Of a stretch of DNA of 64,000 bases, positions 1 to 9,988 are shown piece after piece (the first letter of the stretch is position 1; each line of letters opens with the position of its first letter). Below the pieces are notes generated by a model that was given only the letters and a program-made list of their open reading frames with translations, ran no database searches and was not told the origin of the DNA. Location: the NCBI RefSeq assembly GCF_000143415.4, contig NW_003314300.1, forward strand, positions 360,385 to 424,384, given 5' to 3'. The DNA is from Selaginella moellendorffii (Eukaryota > Streptophyta > Lycopodiopsida > Selaginellales > Selaginellaceae). A program made the position numbers and the translations under genes.

Positions 1-209
1 CACCTGAATTAGTGATTTTAGACTCCGACAATGAAGCTCAACCATCACCAGCTCGACAACAATGCCAAGACTCAATACCAGAAAACGGACAGACAAATCG
101 TCAAACATCGACATTGACACCAGAACACAATTCGGCAAACTTTGACAAAATCCAAGCAGTCGCAGAGACTATCCTCAACCAAAATATTCAGATCACCATC
201 GGCCAACTG
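1..209 (+). repeat. Direct repeat of gag segment (copy of 1256-1464)
   Basis: Bases 1-209 align without gaps to 1256-1464 (constant offset 1255) with seven differences. Six are transitions, and four of those lie at CpG/TpG/CpA positions (5, 100, 115, 143). The sequence after base 209 differs between the copies. In this copy the gag segment is followed at about 211 by another gag segment in a different frame that leads into the main gag. This looks like a tandem or nested element remnant, or an unequal-recombination joint. Confidence 0.85.
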
Positions 210-210
210 A

Positions 211-1758
211 GAAGCAGCGACACACATCAACCTTGCCACATATCTCAAATTCGCAAGAGCCCTTCAAGATGTTCAAGCTCGACGAATGACAACACAAGTA
301 GATGACACGGATAACTCAGATTCTGATAGCAGTTCCAACGACGACTCCGATGATGAACTCAGAGAGAGCACCAAGTCAAAACTTCGGAAACTTAGGAAAA
401 CAATTGACAAGCTCAAGGGAAAAGCCAAGGCCGACATCAAAGAATTTCGATCTGGAATTTGGTGTACTAAGTGCAAGAACGAAGGACATCCGGCAAGTGA
501 CTGCAAGCTCCAAATCTCCAAATGCCAGATCTGTACCAAAGAAGGTCACGACGCCAAGACTTGTAGATTTCGAAATTCTCCAGAAGTTCGACAAGTCTCG
601 AACTATCCCCGACAGCAGTTTCGACAACCATATCCAAATCAATACTTCGACAATTACCAGCCACCACCTCTGACAAACTGGAGACCACCGAGAAACAACT
701 TCCAACACCAGAGTCGACAATGGAATGATCAACCTCGCTATAACAACTACAACAATTACAACGACTACAACAACTACTACAACAATCGACAACACCCGCC
801 GAACCGGAACTACCCAGCAAACCGAGACAACAACAACCAAGGATACCAACAATACCCAAGATACCAGAACCCAAGATACCAAGGCCAAGGTTATCAAGAC
901 CAGGCCTACCAAGGCAACTACAACAACCGACCATGGCAACCTCGACTTCAAAACCAAGGCGGTTCGTCGAGACTTGGTCCACCGCCTCCTCGACAACAAG
1001 ATCAGAACCAGCAGCAACCACCAACAACAAGGATGGTCGAGACCGACGAACTACCTTATGCCGACAATGACGACTCAGATCCTCAAGTCATGGCAGTACA
1101 AACCCGAGCACAAATTCGAGCAGAAAAACAACAACAACCGGACAGAGATTCCGGAGATAGTGAAGAGAAAGGCCCTGAGAGCCCGACAAAACTCCGGGAA
1201 TGGAAAAAGAAGCAGAAGTTAGCTGCCAAGATACAGCAGAAACTCGCTCTACAACCACCCGAATTAGTGATTTTAGACTCCGACAATGAAGCTCAACCAT
1301 CACCAGCTCGACAACAATGCCAAGACTCAATACCAGAAAACGGACAGACAAATCATCCAACATCGACACCGACACCAAAACACAATTCGGCAAACTTCGA
1401 CAAAATCCAAGCAGTCGCAGAGACTATCCTCAACCAAAATATTCAGATCACCATCGGCCAACTGCTGAAGATTGCACCCTACCTCACCAAACAGCTCACC
1501 GATCTGACATCTGCACCGACCAACACTTTGATAGACTCGCCCACACTCAACTCGACACAGACAGCTGTTGACACATTTCGAACCGAGATTCAACCAGGCG
1601 ATTGTGACAATGATGTTCCGACAATCGACCTACGACTCGACAAACATCTTGTTCGAGGAGCCATAATTGACGGCGGCTCCAGCGTTAATATTATTGAAGA
1701 AAGTCTTGTTCAACAACTCAACATCGGCCCAGTTCACCCAGCACCTTTCAATGTCTGA
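211..1758 (+). pseudogene. gag: Ty3/gypsy gag and start of protease
   Basis: This reading frame holds the C-terminal part of a Gag. It has an acidic Asp/Ser-rich stretch, then a basic stretch, then a CCHC zinc knuckle at about nt 475-520 (CTKCKNEGHPASDC) followed by a second Cys/His cluster (CQICTKEGHDAKTC). A long Asn/Gln/Tyr/Arg-rich linker follows. The aspartic protease active site is IDGGSSVN near nt 1668, where DGGS replaces the common DTGA/S. The first ATG is at 286, but the frame is open from 211 (after the repeat joint), so the true N-terminus is lost. It ends at TGA 1756-1758 inside the protease fold. Gag packages element RNA and the knuckles bind nucleic acid. This copy is unlikely to be functional. 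Confidence 0.88.
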
Positions 1759-2853
1759 ATGGCCAACCACCGATCTGTTCAACCCAAAGGCATCATCCGA
1801 AAAGTCAACACCACCATTCAAGGCGTCAAAATACCAGTCAACTATGTCATCCTCAAACTACCGGAGCAGACCGACGGATACTCAATTCTCCTCGGTCGAC
1901 CTTGGCTCCGAACTGCCCAAGTTTATCAAGATTGGCCCAATGACAATCTTATCCTTCACGGACCAGACGGACCAACAACTGTGTCGACAAAAGCGACTAA
2001 ATCGCTGTCCAGCCACAACCGACCTATTGACTTGGAAGAATATAATCTCGAAGATGGCCTCGACGACTATCAAGAACAACAAATTCTCAAAGCCTACCCC
2101 GATCTCGAACCTTTGGCCAAGATCGACCTCTTCCGAATTGTCGCCGACTTCCAACGAGAACAACCCCCGATTACATCAGCACTGAAAAATCCAGTCACTC
2201 GAGATACAAAACTCGAAGCGCCACCGGCATTCACAGTCGACAACCACAACAAAGTTGCCTACATTCCGTCAATTCCAGCAGACCAAAAACTCGAAAAAGT
2301 CAGCCTTGCCGACGACGGCAACGAACACTACATTGTACTCGCCACTGACATCTCGGCAAGTTTTCGAGACAAAGGCATCAATCTTCTCCGAAAGAAGAAA
2401 CACTTGTTCGCTTGGAGTTATCGAGACCTTAAGGGAGTTTTGCCAAAACTCAGCCTTCACACCATCACCCTTCTTCCAGACTCAAAACCAAGAAGACAAG
2501 CAGCCTACCGGATGAATCCAAATCTGATGGAACAAGTAAAGGAAGAACTCGACAAGCTTCTCCAAGTCGAGTACATCTACCCAATTCAGAATCCGATATG
2601 GCTTTTACCACTGGTGGTTGTACCGAAGAAAAATGGCAAACTTCAAATCTGCGTCAACTATAAACAGCTCAACGACGCCACCAAAAAAGATGTCTTCCCG
2701 ATACCATTTACCGACGAAGTTCTTGACGCAGTCGCCGGACACGAGATGTATTCCTTCCTCGATGGTTTCTCCGGCTACAACCAAATTCACATCGCCGAAG
2801 AAGATCAGCACAAGACAGCATTCATCAGTCCATGGGGAGCCTATGCTTATTGA
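1759..2853 (+). pseudogene. pol: Ty3/gypsy pol segment: protease end and RT N-terminal half
   Basis: The frame continues directly after TGA 1758. The protease finishes with the LLGRPWL flap/C-terminal signature near nt 1890-1910. After a linker, the RT fingers begin near nt 2460, with VVPKKNGKLQICVNYKQLND at about 2608-2667 and the palm block YSFLDGFSGYNQIH at about 2749-2790. The segment ends at TGA 2851-2853, inside a block that is usually an uninterrupted Y-R-R-M-P-F-G-L stretch, so this stop is a single-base loss of an arginine codon. Reverse transcriptase copies element RNA to cDNA in the virus-like particle. The enzyme is inactive here because it is split. Confidence 0.9.
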
Positions 2854-2856
2854 CGA

Positions 2857-4596
2857 ATGCCTTTTGGACTCTGCAACGCCCCATTCACCTTCCAAAGGCT
2901 TGTTACCAACACTTTCCGAGACTACCTCACTGACTTCATGAGAGTCTTCATGGACGACTTCAGCGTTTTCAGCTCGGAAGATCAACATCTTGAATGCCTG
3001 GAGAAATGCCTCAACAAGTGTGAGGAGAACAACATAGCACTCAACCCCGACAAATGCGCTTTCTTCGTCAAATCTGGAGTACTCCTCGGCCACGTTGTCT
3101 GCAAAGATGGCATTCTCATCGACAAGGACAAAGTTGACATCATCTCCAAACTTGAACTGCCGAAGAACCAGAAAGAACTTCGGCGCTTCCTCGGCAAAGT
3201 CGGATATCACCGACGATTCATCCACAAGTATGCTCACATTGCCAAACCACTCACCGATGGACTAAAACAAGATGCCCAATGGACATGGACGTCCGAACAG
3301 CAACAAGCATTCGACAATCTCCGACTCAAACTAACAACAGCACCGATCCTTGCCAAGCCCGACTGGACACAAGAGTTCCACATTCATGTCGACACTTCCG
3401 ACGTCGCCACTGGTGCAATTCTGAGCCAAACTCAACACGACAACCGAGATCAACCGATCTACTACGCCAGCCGACTACTCAACCCAGCTGAACGAAATTA
3501 CACCACTACCGAGAAAGAAGCTCTCGGCATGATCTACTCACTTCAGAAGTTTCGACACTACATACTGTCAACCAAAGTCGTAATTTTTGTCGACCACAAG
3601 GCACTCCTTTACCTCATCAACAAGCCGATATTATCTGGTCGAATATCAAAATGGTTCCTTTTACTACAAGAATACAACTTTGAGATCGTCCACAAACCCG
3701 GCAAAAATCACGAGCAAGCAGATTATCTCAGCCGGATCACCACCGGCGATAAACCCGAAAGACTTACCGATGACTTACCCGACTCAAACCTATTCCGAGT
3801 TTCAATACCAGCAACCTGGCTCGACGACGTCTTCAGTTACCTGCACTCAGCAAAAGTTCCAGATCAGTACACTATGTCCGACCAAAAGAAGACTTTTGTT
3901 GCTAAAACCCGACGATACTCAGTCATCGGAGGCACTCTCTACAAACTAGGAATTGACAACATTCTTCGCCGATGCATCAAGCCGCCAACCACAACTCAAA
4001 TCATCAAGGAAGCTCATGATGGACCTTCCAGCGGACACTTCGCCGCTGACACCACAACTCGGAAGATTCTTCAAGCCGGCCTCTGGTGGCTGACACTCTG
4101 GCATGACACTGAAGAATTCTGCAAACGCTGCGACACATGTCAAAGACACCGACTACCACCAAAAACTCAGACTCAACAACTCAACCCAACATTCCCAATG
4201 GCACCATTTCAGAAATGGGGACTTGACTTCATCGGACCCCAAGTCAGCACCCATCGACGAAATCAGTACATCATTGTCGCCACCGATTACACTACCAAGT
4301 GGGCCGAAGCAATACCTCTCCGACATGCCACAGCGAAAGCAACAGCAACCTTCATCTACGAAAATATCATCACTCGTTTCAGCACACCACTCGAACTCGT
4401 CACCGACAGAGGCACCCACTTCATCAATCAAACAATCGAACATCTCGCCACCGAGTTCAAAATCCGACACAAAACGTCGACACCATACTATCCTCAAGGC
4501 AACGGTCAAGCAGAAGCAACAAACAAAACACTAAAGACCATCCTCAAAAAAAGTCATCAACGATTCCGGCAAAGACTGGGACGACAAACTTCTTGA
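2857..4596 (+). pseudogene. pol: Ty3/gypsy pol segment: RT, RNase H, integrase
   Basis: It opens with MPFGLCNAPFTFQRL and carries the RT catalytic FMDDFSVFS (YxDD equivalent) near nt 2947. RNase H follows, with HVDTSDVATGAIL near 3386 and FVDHKALLYL near 3590. The integrase HHCC zinc domain spans about 4010-4145 (H..H...CKRCDTC). The DDE catalytic residues are visible in WGLDFIGP (about 4216), VTDRGTHF (about 4405) and GNGQAEATNK (about 4500). The frame is lost after an A-run near 4552, so the last 13 residues are out of register. The remainder continues in another frame. Confidence 0.92.
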
Positions 4597-5110
4597 CGTA
4601 CTTTGGGCCTATCGCACTGCGTATAAAGTCACCACTGACATGACGCCATTCAAACTCGCCTTTGGAACAGAAGCCATCACACCAATTGAATTCATCATCC
4701 CAAGCATGTGAATCACCGTCAAGTATAATCTCGACACCCGACATGCAGTTCGAGAAAGGCTTCAGCAACTAGAACATCTCGACGAACTCCGACTCAATGC
4801 CCTCTGGACACTTCATGCCATCCAAAAACAAAGAAAAGCTCGGCACGATCGACAAGCATCCCAGCATAACATTCCCAAATACAGCGTCGACGACCATGTT
4901 CTCTGGTACCGAGGACCCATCGGCAAACTTGGCCGAATACTCCACACCAACTGGCAAGGACCTTTCAAAATCATTGAACTATACCCCAACGGCACCGCCA
5001 AAGTCAGCACACTCGCCGAAGACTTCACTAAGATCGTCAACCTCAACAAGCTTCGACCATATCACGTCAACATATTCAACATCAGCACCTCAACAAATTT
5101 CAGACCCAAA
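4553..5110 (+). pseudogene. pol: Ty3/gypsy integrase C-terminal remnant
   Basis: After a one-base shift in the A-run near 4552, the integrase frame resumes with DVLWAYRTAYKVTTDMTPF (about 4598-4654). A third TGA replaces an expected arginine codon at about 4709. Further on is the C-terminal motif WYRGPIGKLGRILHTNWQGP (about 4908-4967), typical of the plant gypsy integrase GPF/Y region. No chromodomain is recognisable. About 370 bp of Gln/Asn/Thr-rich sequence with no clear domain separates this from the accessory ORF. Confidence 0.85.
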
Positions 5111-5482
5111 CCGACAAACACCCCAAAACCAACAATCAACACTCACCCCAATAGACAAACTTTAACTCAAATCAGTTCGACACAACTCAACTCAACTCAA
5201 CACGAACTCATCCACCAACTTCAGCAACAAACAGCAGCAAAAATCTGTAAGTCCCAAGCTACCGTTGGATCAACGCCACCTGAGCAAATATCAACAGTTG
5301 AACTTGAGTTAACTTCATGACCAATATCCACCATTGATTTGCAATCAAGCCAAATCAAACCACATCAATTCCGTCAACAAATCTCGACCGTTCATCACCA
5401 GCAATCGAGCGCCGCACGATCAGCCAACCAACAGTTACAGGTTTCAAGAACCCTAACGAGGCGAGCACTTCGATCGCAGAAA

Positions 5483-7480
5483 ATGAAGAGAAAGATGCCA
5501 GCTCATCCACCCCAACGCCTCAGATACGTCATACACCATATTCCTAGGCTTCCCAGCAACGACACAACCACCTGGCTCAAGGACCATGGATTCGAGCTCC
5601 TCCACAAGGCCTTTTCAACACACCCTGATCAAAAACTAGCGAGGAAACTGGCAGCCTCCTTCAACCCCAAGAACAACACCATAACCGATGGCACCAACGA
5701 GATCACCCTCAGCCCAGCAAGAATCGCTTCTGTTTTCAAAATCTCCAACAAGGGACTGCTCAAATTTTCAGGAGAAGTTCCACAGCAAATCATCAAGGCC
5801 AATCGAGAAATTACCGGTGAGCTCACATGGGAGGACATCGAGGAGCAGCATATGGATCGACTCAAAGCCCTCCTCCTCTACTACAAACTTCGCCCAACAG
5901 ATCGCACCATCGGCAAGCGCACAGCAGAAGTCTACGGAGCTCTACTCGACGGCAAACGTGTGAACGTGGCTCATCATCTCCACGAGCTCCCTCTCAAGCT
6001 TCTTGACTGCGCCATCCTCACCACACTCAACAAGAAGACCATGCGCACAGTAATCTTCCCACTGCTGATCGCTCTACACGAAGCTCTTCCCAACAAGCAA
6101 CCGTGGACAACCCAAACGAACTCCACAGAACAAAGTGACAGCTCCGAAGAACACTCAGAATCAGAAGGAGCAACTCCCAGCAAGAAACCAAAGCCAGCAT
6201 CTCAACAATCAGGCTCAACTCACTCCAACAACACTAGCTCCAGCAACAAACACTCCAACAATTCAACTCCACTTCGCCGCCGCTTCACACGCAAAACACC
6301 AGTGAATCCAGCTCCCAAACCCTTGATCCGAGAGCACCTCATCATCAGTGACAAGGAACACAACTCACACCACCATCAACAATCACCCCAGAGCCCGCAT
6401 CCACTCGAATCAGCCCCAAAACCGACAACTTCTCACAAACACATCAACATCGCCAAAGAAAAACGTCAGCTGATCGCCCAAAACTCAATTTCTACACCAG
6501 CTGAGAACAACATTCTCAACACCCCGACCTCCTTGACACGTTCCACAAAAGAAAACATTGACTACCTTCGCCAATCACTTGAAGAACACGCAACCATGTC
6601 TCCTCCAGCAAATACCACGACCAGCATTCACAAAAATTCCGCCCCTTCAACAAAATTCCAAGCGAAAAATTTTTCAACGGATAAATTAATTTCAGTGCCA
6701 CATCTGGGCCGTTCATCCACCATCAAACTGAAAAGCTCATCTCCAACCACCTCAAAGAATCTGGCCCAACCACGTCACCCACATCCAACGAAGCATATTC
6801 AGCCTCCAGCAACTTCAACTCCCGGGACCAAGAACAGAGCGAACCCTAGCGAGAAACACCAGGATCACCGAGCAGGAGCAGGAGCAGCAACCATGCCTCA
6901 GCCACAGAGTCAGGTACGCCGTGATTATGACGAGATCAGGAAGGAGTACGAAGATAAACTTCGCGACCCAAGCTACTGCACCCGCAAGTTGTTTGAAGCC
7001 CTGGATCAACGCATGCACCGCGAGCAAGCAAACTACTTCCCAACACCAGCCGACATTGCACAGCATCTTCTCAATCAAGACTCCTTCATATACACCCGGG
7101 GAGCGATCAAGAAGGAATTTTATGAGCCTTTAAACCACCGGCTGGATACTCAGATTGAAGAGATGAAGCAGATCCGCACTGACCTCCGGGACATCAGGAA
7201 GATCGTCTCTAAGCAGCCATCAACCCCATCAGCAGCTCACGAATTCACCTACAAATTCAAATACGAAGAGCTCAACACCCGCTACCGGAAACTCGAGGAT
7301 GATCATACCGCCCTGCTGGCTGAGGTAGCCGACCTCCAGGAAGATGGGACAGATCCACCAGACAGTGTCCCTAACCACGAGCTTACACTCCCACAGCAAA
7401 AACGTCGCCTCTATCGACTTGAACAGCAGCAGCAACAAGCGATGGAAACTGACTATGTTCGCACCGAGGACGGTGTCTAG
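5483..7480 (+). CDS. Retrotransposon accessory ORF, about 665 aa
   Basis: This is a long uninterrupted frame between integrase and the 3' LTR, on the element's sense strand. I chose ATG 5483 (MKRKMPAH). The frame is open further upstream but has no earlier ATG. Residues about 1-215 look globular and include LSPARIASVFKISNKG, similar in flavour to the additional ORFs of some plant gypsy elements and to the 'putative plant transposon protein' family (from memory, not searched). Residues about 220-470 are a Ser/Thr/Asn/His-rich low-complexity linker. Residues about 475-665 are highly charged and probably coiled-coil (RRDYDEIRKEYEDKL, IEEMKQIRTDLRDIRKIV). It is intact even though pol is broken three to four times. 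Its function is unknown. Confidence 0.7.
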   Translation: MKRKMPAHPPQRLRYVIHHIPRLPSNDTTTWLKDHGFELLHKAFSTHPDQKLARKLAASFNPKNNTITDGTNEITLSPARIASVFKISNKGLLKFSGEVPQQIIKANREITGELTWEDIEEQHMDRLKALLLYYKLRPTDRTIGKRTAEVYGALLDGKRVNVAHHLHELPLKLLDCAILTTLNKKTMRTVIFPLLIALHEALPNKQPWTTQTNSTEQSDSSEEHSESEGATPSKKPKPASQQSGSTHSNNTSSSNKHSNNSTPLRRRFTRKTPVNPAPKPLIREHLIISDKEHNSHHHQQSPQSPHPLESAPKPTTSHKHINIAKEKRQLIAQNSISTPAENNILNTPTSLTRSTKENIDYLRQSLEEHATMSPPANTTTSIHKNSAPSTKFQAKNFSTDKLISVPHLGRSSTIKLKSSSPTTSKNLAQPRHPHPTKHIQPPATSTPGTKNRANPSEKHQDHRAGAGAATMPQPQSQVRRDYDEIRKEYEDKLRDPSYCTRKLFEALDQRMHREQANYFPTPADIAQHLLNQDSFIYTRGAIKKEFYEPLNHRLDTQIEEMKQIRTDLRDIRKIVSKQPSTPSAAHEFTYKFKYEELNTRYRKLEDDHTALLAEVADLQEDGTDPPDSVPNHELTLPQQKRRLYRLEQQQQQAMETDYVRTEDGV

Positions 7481-7486
7481 TTTTGT

Positions 7487-7499
7487 CAGGGGAGCAGAA
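7487..7499 (+). other. Polypurine tract of the gypsy element
   Basis: A purine-rich run (cAGGGGAGCAGAA) lies 7 bp after the accessory-ORF stop and directly before a TG dinucleotide at 7500. This is where plus-strand priming occurs in LTR retrotransposons. The position and composition fit; there is no other proof. Confidence 0.65.
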
Positions 7500-7753
7500 T
7501 GTAGCAACCAAAAACCCAGGTTCAGGGGACTCCGACTTTGAACCCAGGGCTGCATCGGAGCCATAGATTAAATCATGCACAGCATATAGTATATGCTAGC
7601 AGTTAGAACCGCTAGCCTTTCAAAAGGGGGAATCCGAATTGTGAATCCCTATCTCCATTCCATTGTTTTTCTTATCAATACACAGCATTCTTTTACTCGT
7701 GCTTCTTCTCTGCCCTTGGAGATCGGGACCTTCTCTCTTTTGTTTTCTTACAA
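7500..7753 (+). repeat. Probable 3' LTR of the gypsy element (end uncertain)
   Basis: It begins TGTAGCAACC immediately after the polypurine tract. It contains an AT-rich segment and an AATACACAGCATTC stretch near 7678 typical of an R/U5 region. A CA at about 7751-7752 is a plausible terminus, but the 5' LTR is not in the window, so the true end cannot be fixed by comparison. The downstream PPR pseudogene leader begins within the next 100 bp. Confidence 0.5.
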
Positions 7754-7848
7754 ACAATAGATTTCCAGCGAAGAAGAGTTTTCACACCTCTTCAGTTGCT
7801 CTGCTCCAGGGATTGTCGAGCTCTTCGAAGTCTGGGTTTAGCACAAGC

Positions 7849-8897
7849 ATGATAAACACGATCAGCTCGAGAGCCATGGAGTTTCTGTGTTCTACTGGGG
7901 GAGATGTTTCGACCACGGACGATTTAGGTGTTGCCACAGCACTGGTGAAATGCTTTGGAAGTCACAGGAGAATCAATGAAACTGAGGTGTTTGAGAGATT
8001 TTGACACTATAGGTTCGACTTGGTGCTCTGGAACGCCATGGTATGGGCTTATGCCGATCCCGAAGAAGCTCTGTTCGTGCTGAAAATGATGGATCTGGAA
8101 GGTGATAAGGATGATACGTTCACGTTCGCGACTGTTTTAACTGCGTGTGCTACCAGTTGCGAGCATGCATTGCTACAAACGAACTTTCTTCACGATCGAG
8201 CGACCAGTTTGGGGCTTGGATCCGATCCAGTTGTGGTAGCAGCAGTTATCAACTCGTACTCCAAGTCCCAGAGGCTCGGGCTTGCAAGGAGCACTTTCGA
8301 AGGACTTGCGACGGACAAACGAGATGCAGTGGTACGCACGATCAGGTCACATCCAAGGCGCTCTGGAGATCTTCTCCAAGATGGATCATCCGGACAAGAT
8401 CACAATCGCGCAGGTGCTGGATGCCTACACGGATCTGGCATGCCTCAGCCAGTGCAAGGCCGCTCATCGCGATTTCATGTCGCCAAACCAAGAGCTCGAG
8501 TCGGAGAAAATGGTGGCCAACGCTCTTGTAAACATGTACGCGAAGTGTGGAAGCCTGGAAGAGGCCAGGAGAGTTTTCGACAGGATGAGCTTGCAGTTCA
8601 GGAACATCGTCTCGTCATGATCTCGGCTTACGCCCAGCACGCCCGGAGCTCCGAGTCGATGGAGCTGTTCCAGAGGATGCAGCAGCAAGGAGTGGAGCCG
8701 AATCAAGTGACTTTCATCAGTATCTTGAGCTCTTGCAGCCACTCGGGCTTGATCGATCAAGCAGCGTACTGTTTCTACAGCATGGAGCAAGATCAGAGCT
8801 TGCTGGCGTCCCAGAGTCATCTGGTTCATATGGTTGATCTTCTCGGACGAGCTGGGATGCTCATGTTGAGGTATACGCTCTCTATGACATGATCCTA
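7849..8897 (+). pseudogene. PPR protein pseudogene, 5' portion
   Basis: PLS-type PPR motifs are visible but the frame is broken several times. An in-frame TGA lies at 8002-8004, just before FDLVLWNAMVWAYAD. Frame 1 runs to about 8330 (SNIVAAVINSYSK-type motifs). The middle (MVANALVNMYAKCGSLEEAR, about 8509-8568) is in another frame. Frame 1 then resumes for MISAYAQHARSSESMELFQR and MVDLLGRAG to about 8860. The last stretch (AHVEVYALYDMIL, about 8858-8896) needs one more shift. PPR proteins bind organellar RNA for editing, splicing or stability. This copy cannot be expressed as one protein. The coding line stops where the TRIM-like element begins. Confidence 0.82.
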
Positions 8898-9034
8898 GGT
8901 GGCAGGAGTGTCACTTCATTGATCCAGGTGTAGGCTAAAGGTGTGTCTCTTCATCATGTATATATATCTATGATATGATATACAACTATCCTTTGAGTCA
9001 TCCACCATTGTAGCTTCTGCTCTTCTTCTCTTCA
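8898..9034 (+). repeat. 5' LTR of the TRIM-like element
   Basis: This is 137 bp, aligned without gaps to 9852-9988. It contains a TATATATATC stretch and ends in CTTCTCTTCA, directly followed by the primer-binding site. The first bases are GG where the partner has TG, so the terminal T is mutated. Confidence 0.85.
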
Positions 9035-9042
9035 TGGTATCA

Positions 9043-9055
9043 TGGTATCGGAGCC
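9043..9055 (+). other. Primer-binding site (initiator Met tRNA type)
   Basis: TGGTATCGGAGCC matches the reverse complement of the plant initiator-Met tRNA 3' end at all but one base. A partial duplicate (TGGTATCA) sits directly upstream at 9035-9042. It lies 0-8 bp after the 5' LTR, as expected for Copia/TRIM elements. Confidence 0.75.
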
Positions 9056-9079
9056 CTGAGGGCTTCAGATCCAGGGACG

Positions 9080-9277
9080 ATGGTGCTGGCCGAGGAAGAG
9101 GCTAGCGAGGATGACGATGAGCCACTGGACGTGGCTGAGAGGTGTCAAGATTTGGCACTGTGCTGTACTGAGTGCCAAGATAACGGCACTAGCGAGCTGA
9201 GCAAGGCGCTAAGGCGTGATCAAGCAGAGACCAGCCCAGAGGCGCTGTGGCGCGAGGCACTGGCCGAGCAGAGGTGA
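9080..9277 (+). CDS. Small acidic ORF inside the TRIM-like element
   Basis: A 65-residue frame from ATG 9080, rich in Glu/Asp/Ala (MVLAEEEASEDDDEPL...), in the first quarter of the internal region. It matches no family known to me. A gag relic is possible by position, but no zinc knuckle is present. The downstream internal sequence is repetitive and closed in all sense frames. Confidence 0.25.
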   Translation: MVLAEEEASEDDDEPLDVAERCQDLALCCTECQDNGTSELSKALRRDQAETSPEALWREALAEQR

Positions 9278-9851
9278 GCGCTGGGCACCCTGTAGGGTAG
9301 AGGCGCGAGACACCAAGGGCTGCAAGCAGAGGTGCGAAGGGATTGGAGTGCTGGGGCGCTGGTGGACTGGAAAGAGGTGCTGTCCAGAGGCAAGCAGGCA
9401 GAGGCGATGCTGAGTGTTGGGCTGTGAGAGGGCTCCATAGCAGAGGGAGAGAGCCATTAGGACTCTGGCCAAGGAGGCTTGGTCGAGGCTGAGCTTCAAC
9501 TGAGGACAGTGAGAGATCAGAGGATGTGATCGAGTAGAGACTGGCTGGCAGAGGCGCTGAGAGAGGAAAGACTGCGATCAGAGGCCGTGAAGGAGGCACT
9601 AGGGCGTGTGAGGCCCCGCAGAGACTCACCAGAGGTGAGTGCCGGGCGTAGAGGCACGAGGCACCGAGGGCTGGCCAAGCAGAGACTCCACTGGAGCGCT
9701 GAGTGAGGCGCTGCTGTGAGAAGGCACTGGCAGAGGCGCTGAGAGGAGGCACTGAGTAGAGACAGATTTCTGTCATGGATATGACCAAGTGCTTGGATGC
9801 AGAGGGAGAGTGATCTCAGATTCATGTCATCGAGATCGAGAGGGACTCCTA

Positions 9852-9988
9852 TGTGGCAGAAGTGCCACTTCATTGATCCAGGTGTAGGCTAGAGGCAAGT
9901 CTCTTCATCATGTATATATATCTATAATATGATATACAACTATCCTTTGAGTCATCCACTATCGTAGCTTCCGCTCTTCTTCTTTTTA
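9852..9988 (+). repeat. 3' LTR of the TRIM-like element
   Basis: Starts TGTGGCAGAAG and ends in TTTTTA where the 5' copy has CTTCA. It is followed directly by the resumed PPR reading frame. About 13 substitutions from the 5' copy, mostly transitions, indicate an old insertion. Confidence 0.85.

Larger units (their letters stand above)
1..7753 (+). mobile_element. Degenerate Ty3/gypsy LTR retrotransposon (5' end outside window)
   Basis: The order is gag with a zinc knuckle, aspartic protease, reverse transcriptase, RNase H, integrase, an accessory ORF, a polypurine tract and the start of a 3' LTR. The protease-RT-RNase H-integrase order defines Ty3/gypsy. The coding line is broken by in-frame TGA codons at 1756-1758, 2851-2853 and about 4709-4711, and by an indel in the A-run near 4552. 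The three TGAs sit where the family normally encodes arginine, which fits CGA to TGA change at methylated CpG. The 5' LTR and primer-binding site lie upstream of the window, so age and target-site duplication cannot be read. The 3' boundary is approximate. Confidence 0.93.
8898..9988 (+). mobile_element. TRIM-like non-autonomous LTR retroelement inside the PPR pseudogene
   Basis: Two 137-bp direct repeats (8898-9034 and 9852-9988, constant offset 954, roughly 90% identical with no gaps) flank about 817 bp. Directly after the 5' repeat is TGGTATCATGGTATCGGAGCC-like sequence; bases 9043-9055 match the initiator-Met tRNA primer-binding site TGGTATCAGAGCC with one change. A purine-rich stretch (GAGATCGAGAGGGA, ending about 9845) precedes the 3' repeat. 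There is no RT or integrase coding capacity. The internal part is GC-rich and internally repetitive (many GAGGCGCTG-like units). Short TAG trinucleotides at both outer ends may be a degenerate target-site duplication. Confidence 0.85.

Noticed and set aside
376-1030. Two long minus-strand frames (213 and 187 aa) opposite gag
   Set aside because: They are shadows of the Asn/Gln/Tyr-repetitive gag linker; composition is extreme Val/Cys/Ser and no domain is present.
9189-9788. 199-aa minus-strand frame in the TRIM-like element
   Set aside because: It arises from the GAGGCGCTG-type repeat read backwards (Ser/Leu/Pro low complexity); no family resemblance and no promoter context.
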